Source: Carya illinoinensis | Lineage: Eukaryota; Streptophyta; Magnoliopsida; Fagales; Juglandaceae | Length of the DNA: 64,000 bases | Direction: 5' to 3' | Assembly (NCBI RefSeq): GCF_018687715.1 | Contig: NC_056766.1 | Coordinates: 18,578,501 to 18,642,500 of the forward strand | Shown: in pieces, positions 23,033 to 33,954 of the stretch | Position numbering within the stretch: position 1 is the stretch's first letter | Layout of the letters: each line of letters starts with the position of its first letter | Position numbers and translations under genes: made by a program | Notes under the pieces: model-generated | The model's database searches: none | Told to the model about the DNA's origin: nothing | Seen by the model: only the letters and a program-made list of their open reading frames with translations

Positions 23033-25410
23033 GTGGCGCCCTCGACCCCCCACTTGTGATTTGGCGGGAGTAGCGATGCTGGGTGTTGGCTGCTCGGGTC
23101 ACACACCCCTAGCTCAATGTGGAAGTAAGTGTGTGCAAACATGCAATGTTTATGTGTGCAGTTAAAAATGCAACGGAAAATAAAAAGGACAACCTGAAAT
23201 ACTAAAAGTACTAGAAATTAAAATTACATCACCTTGCAAAATAAACCATAGTCACCAAAACTTCCAAACACCAATATAAAAGTTAATACAACCATCTGAC
23301 TAAACAAAATCAAAGATCAAATCACGCCATAAAAGGGAAAAGGTCCACAAATCTTCACTCTTCAGGTGGAGCTGACCTCCAAGCTCACATCTGAATTAAA
23401 GTCTACAATTCTAAAGAGCAAAACCACAAGTGGGGACACCACAGTGAGATTTCATAATCTCAGCAAGTAAAACTTTAGAATAACACCCAAAAACATAAAC
23501 ACGAAAAAATGTGGACGCATCACATCAATAAGAAAATTGAGATTCTTAGCATTACCAAAATTGTACAAAAACAAATTCTTTCCCAATATTTATAGAAAAA
23601 TCCAGCCACTCAAAATCACCATTTTGTTTGAAAAGCCACCATTTATTTAATTAAGGTATGCACTATAGTTTCCCATGTGGATTATCCGAACATCTCTTCG
23701 CCATACTATGGGTAACGACCGTGCATATAATTTCATAACAAACGATGCCCAGCTTCACGCCTAACACGTACATGACCAGGCATCCTCTATCCTCTGCCAA
23801 CAGAGAGGCCATAGGATCAGCATGAGAGTATTACCTCTCGTCCAAGCCTATTGTCACTCAGCAAACATTCAGGGGACGTCACTTAGTTTTATACGCTCCT
23901 AAGTGACTAGATGAGCTTCAATGAGATAATGTCCTATCTTAGCTTGGGGTTGTGATATGTACAAACCCACAAAACACACTTTTAATCTTTTGACACCAAA
24001 ACTGTAGTTTTCCAAGCTTCCAGTACAAACACAAAATAGAGCAAAATGAATACAATTTAATGACATGCAATAAATAAAATGCAAATATGCAACAGGCAGA
24101 TATTGGATGACATGGCATAGCAAAGTAAGGCATACAACACAACGTAGCACATAGTTCATAATTTTACAATTTCACAACTACACCAACCCTTCACCCGGCT
24201 CTTGGCCAACAATACATCAGCAAGTACAATTACTATCCCAACACTCCATAGGGCCCCCAGCCACTTTACCATCCACAATCAGATTGCAACAAAACACAGT
24301 TTTAACTAGTTTCAATTGTCAATTTTCCAAGGGTTAGTATAGGGTTTTACTTACCAATGCGGTCGTAATTTATGGTTGATCGTGGCACGCTAAGTCCTAA
24401 GATGCTAATTGTAGTGGTTCCTCTCAGACCAAGAGAAAACAGTGTTTGTGTGTGTGTACGTGTTGGTGCACAGATAGACAAAGTTGGTTAGATTGATATA
24501 AACATGACCAAGAATTTAAAGTACTAGGCAAGAGGCAGAAGGGCTTACTATGGTGACGTCTGGAAGGGCGAAGTGTGGTGGTGGTAGTGGCAGGGAATAG
24601 TGGAGAATGGCATATCTGGGTTAATTTTGACAATGGCATTACATTGAGGAACGAGATGAGGACAATCTGGTGAGAATAGAGAGTCTAATAGAGAGAAGCC
24701 CACGTTGGTTGGTGGCAACGATAGAAAACCCTAGAAGAGAGACAAAGAGTGAGAGGAGGAGAGAGGATCCGAGAAAGAAAAGCGAGAGATCTGAGGGATG
24801 GAGGTCAAGATCGAGGAGCCCACCATGGCTAACATTGGATGGCAGGGCAAGCGGTGGCAAATGAACTACGAGAGAGACAGAGTGATAAAAGTCACTAGAG
24901 AGAAAGGAAATCAAAAGAGGGGCCAAGAAACAGAGATATTGATGGATGACTTACCAATAGCGACAAGCTCGCAGGGAAATGCTCACCGTGGCCGGCATCG
25001 AATGCAGCTAGGGTTTTCATGTTTAGAGAGAGAGTGTGAGATACGAGTGAGAAGTGAGGGAGATGGGATCAGTAGATGCTTACCGATAGGGTTTAGGGTC
25101 CAGGCATGGTGAACGGCGATTGTGACTTGCTAGATTGACAATGAATAGAGAGTGAAGGAGAGTGAGAGAGAGAGAGAGAAATTGGATGAGGGGTACACCG
25201 CGCAAGGATGTCGGCAGGGGGGAGGGAGTGCTGGATGGATGGAGTAGAAGAAGTGCAGCCAGCGAGCTCATGACAAGCATGGGTGGTAGAGCAGAGCTCA
25301 CGGGTTGCAAGGGGAGGGAAGGGGAGAGAAGAAAAGAAGAGGAAAAAAGATAGGGTTTTAAACCCCTTTATATAATTTGATGGTGATAAGGGCATGTTGG
25401 AATTAGCCTA
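23033..25410 (-). repeat. LTR-like long repeat, copy B
   Basis: The second, diverged direct copy of the same repeat, starting tggcgccctcgaccccccac about 90 bases after copy A ends. It ends near a minus-strand TATA-like tatataaaggg (about 25366-25378). As in copy A, the promoter-side half is purine-rich on the plus strand (24550-25340) with GAGAGA tracts. No retroelement proteins lie between A and B, so they are either solo LTRs or a tandem duplication. A dispersed repeat begins at 25411. Confidence 0.6.
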
Positions 25411-25465
25411 AAATAAGTTTGTTTAGGTTGCCTAGGTTTCTATACTAATTGGTGGTTTATAGTGT
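25411..25465 (+). repeat. Dispersed 55-bp repeat, copy 2
   Basis: The match to 8901-8955 in the same orientation, core gttgcctaggtttcta. It lies directly beside the end of LTR-like copy B. Confidence 0.6.
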
Positions 25466-25726
25466 TAATTAAGAGCTCATTTGACCATTGTTTTGCATAT
25501 GAAAATTTAAATTAATTACTTTCTAGACAGTACTATACTTCTCCCTCATAATCTCAAGATTGATTCAGTGAAGTAGATTCTGTTTCTACAACATCTATCA
25601 TGTTGTCAAATTGCTGTATACACCACATAAAGAGATTGACAAAATAATTAAACAGAAGTCAATAATAATCTTGTTGTATATGCATCAAGTTTACAAAACT
25701 CATAATTAAATTTGTTATAATATCTA

Positions 25727-27109
25727 TCATATAGGATGCCATGCAGAGGCTGTAAGCAGACACCTATCTTGCCACTGAAGAGAGATAGCTCCTCCATCAT
25801 CTTTCTCCGAAACCCTAAACCCACCATTACTCTCCCCATGAAACTGAACAGGACAATAATGGGTCCTAATTTTCAAAAGAAGTTTTGATTGAATCATTGA
25901 CTTGGAGCTTGGTTTAATTCCAGCAAAACGATGACTCTCCATTGTTGCTTTCCATGTTTCCATCCTTTCATATGTTAGGCAATTAGAATCACCCTTGTCA
26001 TAGTTAAGCAGGCTCTTGATCTTTTTACCAAGATGGTACTTCTCAATTCCCAACCCCTCGGAACTCTCTAGTGGAAGGAAAACGTCAAGCGAATCAAACA
26101 TGGCTGCGAAGTAATGTAATGACTCTATGAATCTTGACAAGAAGCTTCGTGGGCTACAGTTCCCTTCTTGTTCTACTAGGATTACGATAGAGGGGTTGAG
26201 TGAATGTACAATTTTCAATGTGTCAGAAACTTTCGTATAATTATTCAAAGTGCTAATATAGAAAAATAAATTTACTGCAAGTGTTTCGTTCTTCTTTTTC
26301 CTTATGTTAATGAGGCTAGAGCCTCTTAACAATCCTTGGAATTCGAAGTTCAAGTTCTGAAACCCCTTTGAGAAGCCTACCAATCTGCTTTCTGTTTCTT
26401 GTAGTTCTTCCAAACTGCTTCCAAATCCTGTTATCTGGAGGGATACTCGATTTCCATTGGATGCCTTCTCATAAAGAGACTGAATCAGAGAAGGCCATTG
26501 AAATCCATAAGAGACATCAAAATCAATTACATGTAATGCTCTGTGGTTGGTTTCCTCCTGCTCCTCAAAGGCCTCTATAATGGATTGGTTTGCAGTGAAA
26601 TAAGCAAACTGGTAATACGGAGAAACCCGATAGAGATCAGTAAATGCAAAAAACTTTTCTTCATCTGTAGGATCCTTCATGATCATGTCGTAGAAGGGAT
26701 ATTTTCGTGTAAGAAGCCTTGCTGCCAAACCATCTGCAAAGTAGGTCACGACTCGTTGCAATGAGTTGTCGGATAAGGACACATTTCGGTACAATTCATT
26801 CAGGTTCTCCAACGCCGAGCCCACCTTGTTTTGATCAACTGCAGTGGCTGTTATGAGCAGCAAATGAATCAGGTTGAGGCCATTTCCATCTTCTACTGGT
26901 GCTTGTCTCTTGCGGTCTAGTTTTAGCATTTGTTCCCTCATTTGGAGGAGGCTGAATATCTTCCCATCACAACCTTCAAATGGATGTGTAGGAATTGAAG
27001 CATCCTTTGATCTTTTCCTCTTTCTTGTCTTCTCAACACTTGAATCTGTGACAATTCCAAGGCTAAGATTCAAAAGCTCCTCCTCATCTCTGCATTCTAT
27101 CATTTCCAT
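25727..27109 (-). CDS. GRAS-family transcription factor, single exon (RAD1/NSP2-like)
   Basis: A 460-codon uninterrupted frame. GRAS proteins are plant-specific nuclear regulators of transcription. Counting from the Met at 27109, an acidic leader (RDEEELLNLSLGIV) and a basic RKRKRSK likely nuclear signal (residues 29-36) precede the GRAS domain. The domain shows a leucine-heptad-like region from about residue 78 (LNLIHLLLITATAV), a VHIID-type core LHVIDFDVSYGFQWPSLIQS (192-211), a second leucine-rich part, and the C-terminal SAW motif (LLTASAWHPI, last ten residues). The D in VHIID and the terminal W are intact. The frame is open 30 codons further upstream, but that part is CT-rich leader DNA, so Met at 27109 is the likelier start. 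Within the family it looks closest to the symbiosis-related RAD1/NSP2 branch. That sub-assignment is from memory and moderate at best. Confidence 0.88.
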   Translation of the reverse strand: MEMIECRDEEELLNLSLGIVTDSSVEKTRKRKRSKDASIPTHPFEGCDGKIFSLLQMREQMLKLDRKRQAPVEDGNGLNLIHLLLITATAVDQNKVGSALENLNELYRNVSLSDNSLQRVVTYFADGLAARLLTRKYPFYDMIMKDPTDEEKFFAFTDLYRVSPYYQFAYFTANQSIIEAFEEQEETNHRALHVIDFDVSYGFQWPSLIQSLYEKASNGNRVSLQITGFGSSLEELQETESRLVGFSKGFQNLNFEFQGLLRGSSLINIRKKKNETLAVNLFFYISTLNNYTKVSDTLKIVHSLNPSIVILVEQEGNCSPRSFLSRFIESLHYFAAMFDSLDVFLPLESSEGLGIEKYHLGKKIKSLLNYDKGDSNCLTYERMETWKATMESHRFAGIKPSSKSMIQSKLLLKIRTHYCPVQFHGESNGGFRVSEKDDGGAISLQWQDRCLLTASAWHPI

Positions 27110-27192
27110 TTGAGAGAGAGAGAGAAAGAGAGAGATTTTGAGTGCTGAGATTTGGGATATGGGACACAAATGACACGTTTGACTATTTATTG
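27110..27192 (-). promoter_or_regulatory. Probable core promoter and CT-rich leader of the GRAS gene
   Basis: On the minus strand, caataaatag (27192-27183) is a TATA-like element about 75 bases before the ATG. It is followed by gtcaaacgtgtca, which contains an ACGTG core, and by a (CT)n tract directly before the start codon. CT-rich leaders near the start are common in plant genes. No experimental start is known. Confidence 0.4.
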
Positions 27193-27199
27193 GAGGCAC

Positions 27200-28700
27200 T
27201 AGGTGGGGAATAACTCATAAATATTCCTTAGTGTAACCCAAGGGGATAGAACCAGAGACGAGAGAGATTGGATCTTTTCCCTTTTCTTCTTTATCCTTTC
27301 TGCAATAAGATGGAGGGATTAAGATGGATGGGTATATTTTGATTCTTCAAAATCAGTGTCTTTGGTCAAGAGCCTAATTAATTATTTCCTTATTATATTG
27401 GGTTGCTTTTGAGATCTATGAAAGGGTTTTTTCTTGGGGGTCCTTCGGTAGTTCTGAAGGCTTAGAAGATGCCATGCACATTAGATAGAAATAGCAAGAA
27501 AAATGGGGAATCAACCTACCGTCCTATAAGGAATTGTCCTCATTCTCCCCTTCTAGATGCCGTAGCATAGCATGCAATAACTTGCAGTACTCCACGTTTA
27601 TTGATTTTTTTCTCAGACCTTGTCTTGATATTTTATCAGACTGCGTTTTCCAAGCTTCCGGAGTTGAATTTTTAAACCAGTATAGGAATAGAAACTGTCC
27701 CCTTTTGTCAATGTCTTGGATTGATTTAGGCCATATTTTAGTGCTGATGCTATGTATCTACAAGGATATAAACTTAATTCCAAGAAACTTCGTTATGAAT
27801 ATCCAATGGCCTAGGGCGCAGCCTACCTAGCTAGCTATTTATTATACTTTGTTTTTTTCTTACAAAGAATTTATAGCATCTTCATAATCTCCCCTTTTGT
27901 CAATCTTTTCTGGTCTTGTTGGTGTTCATTTGGAAACAAACACACATACCAAGACCTCATTAGCAGAATCATACATGCATGTTTCCTTCAATGGTTTCGC
28001 ACTTAATTTGTTTCAATATGGTATTGTCTTTTTCTCAACACATTTTTTTCAACTTTTGGATCGACTTTATTATTCCTTCAGATCAATTGCACTGCAATTT
28101 ACAACTCACATTAAGAATAATATAAGTTGAAGAACCAGTAGCTAGCTTGAGCATTAGAATAATTAATTATATGATGGTCAAGCTGTTATACATGATATAT
28201 ATATACACATATATATCTTGTCTGACCTAGTCAATATATATATATATAAATATATATATAGCTAGGAGCATCTGAACTTCAAAAATCACATGAAACATTG
28301 AGGCCATGGAAACTCTTTTGTTTGCCTTGTTTACGTAAGACAAGTAGCAAAAAGACATCATGAGCTGAACTTGTTTTTCAATATATTAAATGGCTGTCCC
28401 CATGCAAGCAGTACCACAAATGCAGATATTACTCTATATATATATATATATATATGGAATTAAAGTACCGCTCCTATGTAGATAGATATCTTCACCAGAA
28501 CATCATCAAACCGTGTCTCATTGATCGAATGATCCGTTTGAAAGGCCGTATATATAAATATTGCTTTTGTTCAGAGAGTAGAGAAATTAATTAATATATA
28601 GTCTACTACTTCTATATGCATTATACTATGTAGAATATATACATGATGCCGGCCATGATCTTCTTTTTCTTTCTGACTTCTTTCTTAATTAATTTCCTGT
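27200..28700. other. AT-rich intergenic region upstream of the GRAS gene
   Basis: No gene seen. It holds (TA)n microsatellites near 28196-28260 and 28433-28455. The phrase ccccttttgtcaat recurs near 27698 and 27890, similar to sequence at copia-type element ends, but no structure was resolved. Confidence 0.4.
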
Positions 28701-28716
28701 TTTTATAATCAATCAT

Positions 28717-28735
28717 TACGTACGTACGTACGTAC
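28717..28735. repeat. (TACG)n tetranucleotide microsatellite
   Basis: About five TACG units in tandem, a self-complementary repeat. Confidence 0.85.
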
Positions 28736-28847
28736 ATACCTTCATTAAGTACGTAGTGTGTAGGAATTACTACAATATATATGATCTGAAATTAATACAA
28801 AGGCAGATAAAAACCATAAAAGAGAGGCATTAATTATCGAAAATCCC

Positions 28848-28872
28848 AGGCTCAGGCTCAGGCTCAGGCTCC
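28848..28872. repeat. (AGGCTC)n hexanucleotide microsatellite
   Basis: Four AGGCTC units in tandem in an otherwise AT-rich region. Confidence 0.85.
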
Positions 28873-28959
28873 AGGCCGCTAGCACTTAATTTGGCAAAGA
28901 AAAAGGGAGTTTGACAAAGAACAGTATCATATATATCTTAGCAATATATATATATATAT

Positions 28960-29112
28960 GAGTTTTTCTATGTATAATCTATATACTAATACTGATTTCT
29001 TTATATTCAAAATTTAAATTAACATTATTTTTAATAAAATCTACTTTTTGACAAATTACATTAGATTGATGTACATATTAATACGCAGTTATACTTGTAA
29101 CTAGATTTTTTC
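28960..29112 (+). mobile_element. MITE family M1, copy 1 (diverged)
   Basis: Shares tattcaaaatttaaattaac, taataaaatctacttttt and ttgtaactagatttttt with copies at 45549-45716 and 48613-48781 (inverted). The right end ttatacttgtaactag pairs with the left end of the better-preserved copies as a terminal inverted repeat. No coding capacity. Confidence 0.7.
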
Positions 29113-30535
29113 CTCTTATATATATATATATGATCTTAGCAGTACATCTTATAATTAGTATATACGTACATATACACTAAAAAAAAAGAGCATTTTCGTA
29201 CTAAAATCTTGTTTTCTATATTTTCTGATGTCGGGTGCAAATTACAAATCTGCCGGTGCGTGCATGCGTGCACGCGAGGGGTATAAAAATATGTATGGCT
29301 GTCTACGTCTCTATATATATACACGACAAAAATGATTAATATATAGAAAAGATTGTTAAGGTCCTAGAAGTATATGATCCTATATATATATATATTGCTG
29401 TTTATAGAAAGAAATAGAATTATAATTATTTAGTTACTAATTATTTCTGTTTTTATATTTTGGTTGAACTAGTAATCAATTGAGGATTAACATGATATTC
29501 ATGAGTAATCGTATTATATATAGGAGATCATTTAAATTAGATACCTAAAGATCAATGCCATATAGCATTTTTTCTGAATCGTTGCAATTGATAAAAAACG
29601 AAAGGATTATGGTGTCGAACGTGTAAGGAATTAAAAAATACTGTAATTAAAATATTGCAGTATTTTATATTAGTATTTGAACCGATTTTAAACACTGTAA
29701 AAGACCGAATTCCTTATAGTGTATATATGATCATTAGTACTAAAGCTGTGTGAGACTCAATATTTTGTCGACTTTTGCAAATTAGTACTTTGGCTTTTCT
29801 TTATTCCTTGCTTAACGTTTAGTGGTTATATTTAGTCATAAAAGAAGAAGAAGACATGAGATACCATTATTTGAAGAGCAATGGAAAGGTCTATTCCTCT
29901 TACCAGGATTTGGTATATTCAGGCCGGGCGTCAAGCTATCCTTTGTATCGAAAGGGTCCCTTTCTTACCGAAAACATAGCTTGCCCATTATCAACGTGCA
30001 ACAGATCGCAGATTTGTTGTTTATTATATGCTTCTCGTGAAAGATTGCTAGGATCCTTTTTCTTTGTGCACGTCGTCATCGTCGTTGTCGTCTTGCCTCC
30101 TTGTCAAAGCTACTTAATATATTTATTTAGGTGGGTTATGCCGCCCACAGTGTGATCGAATCTTTTGTTGTGCTTTCTTCATTATTTCTTATAGCTAGGG
30201 TTTTTCTTTTGGGTCTTTGGACTTGAACAATTATCTATGGTAGTACTGCTGATAAGATCATATTTGATTTGTAAGAGAAGTTTAAATTCAACTTATCTTA
30301 CAAATCAAATCATATAACAATTGAACTTATTTACAAATCGAATCAAGATTTTGAAAGATTAACATCTAATAAAAATTTAAAATCCTAGCATATGATCTGA
30401 GCAGATTGATGATTTAGATTTTAAAAACCCAAAATATAAATCTTAATTTCTTCTCAAATTGAGTTATCCAAAAACGTAGTAGAGAAAGCTTTTGTATGAG
30501 ATATTTGTTTCTTGCTACGTACAATCTCATATATC
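29113..30535. other. AT-rich spacer with a short hairpin
   Basis: No gene found. (TA)n runs lie near 29119-29131 and 29382-29395. A 21-base inverted repeat with one mismatch and a 7-base spacer lies at 30262-30310. Confidence 0.4.
30262..30310. repeat. Short near-perfect inverted repeat
   Basis: Left arm atttgatttgtaagagaagtt (30262-30282) pairs with right arm 30290-30310 with one mismatch; the spacer is 7 bases. It could be a relic MITE or a small hairpin. Confidence 0.7.
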
Positions 30536-31577
30536 TATATAGAGAAATGCTACAAGGGAACGACGTCCTAGCTTACACCAAACATATCCACCTAACTAAC
30601 ATGCATGTGAATCTCTTCTCCTTTCCAGCCAAGCTGCACCGCCAACCACCAAGCCTCATCGCCACTACCGGCAACTTCCTCTCACACCGGCAAGCCTCCA
30701 TGTTGGAACGCTACCCTACGCAGCTCACTCTCTCTTCCTCTTTCCCCTCCCTTCTTGCACAAGCTATCTCCCTCAACACCAGGCCTACCATTGCAAGCCA
30801 CCACGAGGTCACCCTCACCACCACGACATTGCCGACGAGCCCCAACCCCTCCCTCTCCCTCACACAACCTCCCTCTTTTCCTTCATTGCACGCATGCACG
30901 CACAAAATGCACAGGTCCTCCATGACCCATGGCCAAGCTTTGCCACTAATGGCCTCCAGCCACCGTCACGAGCGCTCCTGTCCACCACGACCTCTCCCCA
31001 AGCTCCTCCATGCCTAGCTAAGCCCTCCATCTTTCTCACGCCCTCTCACTCTCCCATGGGTTTCTCCACCCATTTGGCCTAGATCCACTGCCCTCCAACC
31101 ACCGTGCTGCCTCCTCCTCGCCACCACAGCTCCACCGCACCTCTCTCAAGCCCTTCATGGCCAGCCAACAACCAACAAAGCTCCCCTTCCAAATTCCCTT
31201 GTGTAAGACCCATAGCCAGCCCCTTGAAACCCACGGCTCCGCCCCTCACTGCCATTCTGAAACCGCCATGAACCTCCCAAGACCACCCCTAGCCCTTCCT
31301 TAAACCCAAATAGCCACCATACAAGGTGGTACGTAGTTTAGCTGCCACATATGACATTTTCGATGCCTTTGACCATGACGAGTAGCGAGCAATGCGTGGG
31401 TTAATCCCGGCGATGGTATGACCCTCTCTCCCCCTCATTATTTATGTTAGATGTTAGTTTGTTGATTATGGAGTTCACTATGTAGTGAAGTGTTAGACAT
31501 AGTTGTGTGGTGTGGTGTGCAGTGTTGTGAACTATGTTGTGAAGTGTGGGTGTGAAGTGTATGCTATAGTAGTAATG

Positions 31578-31830
31578 TGACGTAGTGTTGTAAAGGGAGC
31601 ACACATGGCGTGTACTCCACGTTGTGCAGTGCACACCGTATGGTGTGCGTCATAGTAGTACGTGGTATAGTGTAGTGTGAAGGGAGTACATATGGTGCGT
31701 ACTCCATGTTGTGTAGTGATGCACTGTGTGACATGCGCCGTAATGGTGTATGGCGTAGTGTGGATGGAAGGGAGTTCACGTGAAGTGTACTCTAGGTAGT
31801 AAAGTCGTGATGCACTGGATGAGGTGTCAC
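31578..31830 (+). repeat. GT-rich minisatellite, three units of about 85 bp
   Basis: Units begin near 31578, 31663 and 31750. They share tagtgt..aagggag..cacatgg.gtgtactc followed by a gtagtg..gcac segment. Divergence between units is considerable. Confidence 0.6.
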
Positions 31831-33543
31831 GAAGGTTGGATGGCGTAGATGAGGAGCGTAGAACGCATGGGTAGTGTCGAGAACTGTTGAACAATGTCCC
31901 AGAGTAGTTGTGAGGTGACCCTATCATAATGACAGGTGTCATGATTTATCTTGAGAATAGCCCGAGCTATGTCACACAACGAAAATGCAGTGTGAATGAA
32001 GTCTTATCATGTAAGTGTTGGGATGAACTTGTAAAGGTCCAGGAAGTAGGAAAGTCCTGGTGACCGGGTTTGAGTAGAAGTTAGCATCGGAGTATAGAGT
32101 TTGTTTATACAAGTGGATGTTCAACGGATGTTGATCTTGGGTGATAAGGGAGTAAAGTACATGTGCATCTAGTGAGATATGTGTACCAGACGAATTTACC
32201 ATATATAATGGGTAATATGTCATAAGCATGGTTACACAATGTTTAAGAGTCAAAATTGACTTAAAGTCATATGGTATGTATGGATCGGAATGAGGATTTA
32301 GTGTGGACTAGGATGCACAATGGTAGTGATGGTTGTATTAGAATTAGGGTGCGTAACTCAATCAGTCTGAATCATGCATCAGAATGTGATTAATAGGAGA
32401 ATAAGATGAAAGTCTTAGAGTATTAACCCTAAGGTGAATCATGAAGATTCACTTTAGTGGATGAGCACTCGAGCTAGAACATCGAGTTTGGAAGAGGTAG
32501 TGACTGTAAGTGGATCCCGAAAGTTTTAATATAGTGAAGGACATGTAAGAGCACGAGATAGAAGGAGAGTGTTTCAAAGCAAAGTGTAGTTCTATTTCTA
32601 GTTTAGTTACTTATATACTAGATTGAGAATGACATTAAGATTATGTGTATACGTCTAGGTTGCCATCTGACACCCATATGAATGGACTGCATGAATGAGT
32701 ATGGCATGGAGTCCAGGTAAGTATTATGTTCATACTTTTCTAAAGTTTTCTAAATGATAAGAAATGAAAATGAAAAACTTTTATGAAAAATATTCTTAGT
32801 ATTAAGTGTATGCATGTGAATAGATGGTATATGTAGTAAATATTGTATATATTTTCATGAAACGAAATGTGAGGCTTGTACCTTATGCTTTAAGTGATGC
32901 TTTAAACGACGTGAAGAAAGTTTTTTAAAATGTTCCTATGAATTGATGTTTTAAATGATGCGATGGACTGATGTTTAAGGATGCTATAAACTAAACTGAT
33001 GTTTATGCTTTTAATGGATGTTTTAAATGTTGAGGTTTAAGCCTATGCTTTTAAATTATGTCTATGAACTGAACGAACTGAAAAAGAATAAATGAAAATG
33101 ACTAGAAGGACTGAATAAACGAAATGACTGAAGGTTTTAATGTATAAAAATATGTAACGGCCATATGAATGAAAAGGTACCAAAGGATAGGGCTGAGCAC
33201 CGATAGATCGGAGTCGGTATTTGGGTCCTCCGACTCCGACTTTGTCGGAGGCTGAGTCCGACCTCCAACTCCAGTTCCGAAGGCTATATGCTATGCTCCG
33301 GCTCCGGCTCTGACTTGTCGAAGCAAAGTCGGGAAGGAGTCGGTGAGACCGTGGGAGGGCAGTGGGCACCGTGCGATGACCCAGATCTGCGACGGCATGG
33401 GGACTCGGCCAAGTTGGGAACTGGGTCTGTGATCACAAATATATCCTGCTGGGGGTGGGGACTCGGGGCGACGGCCGACGGGGACTACCGAGTGCCGACT
33501 GGGGCACCTGAAAACAGATCTTCAAAAAAACCAAGATTTCCGT

Positions 33544-33544
<1 letters not shown>

Positions 33545-33594
<50 letters not shown>
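33545..33594. repeat. (GA)n microsatellite
   Basis: About 24 consecutive GA units. Frames read through it give Arg-Glu or Leu-Ser runs, which explains the long spurious open frames here. Confidence 0.95.
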
Positions 33595-33598
<4 letters not shown>

Positions 33599-33954
33599 TA
33601 TCGGAGAAGCAACGACGTCGTCGGAAGTTGGGGCTGCGCCGTTTCGTGGGGGCTGAGGGAGTTGAATTTGCTGAGTGCCGCACTGCCAAATGGCTAGAGA
33701 GAGAGAGTGACTGAACTTTGAAGTAAACCCTAAATCAAACACTATCAGGGACCAGACAGTGTCGGGAGGGGGGGGAATAATTAAACCTGTCTTGAGTCTT
33801 GACTGAAGCAAACGGCGTTGTTTACCTCCAAAACGGCGCCGTTTTACTACAATTAACTCTATTTTTGTAACCAAAATAGAGTCCAACGACGCCATTTGGG
33901 CTCTGTTTTGGTATTTTCAGCCCCTTTTTTTTTTTTTTTGTAAACCCTAAATCA

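Noticed and set aside
30496..31017. 173-codon Ser/Pro/Thr-rich frame
   Set aside because: Low-complexity C-rich repeat DNA with overlapping open frames on both strands; no domain or intron signals.
33288..33895. Open frames through the GA tract on both strands
   Set aside because: Produced by the (GA)n microsatellite inside a hAT-like element; Arg-Glu or Leu-Ser runs only.
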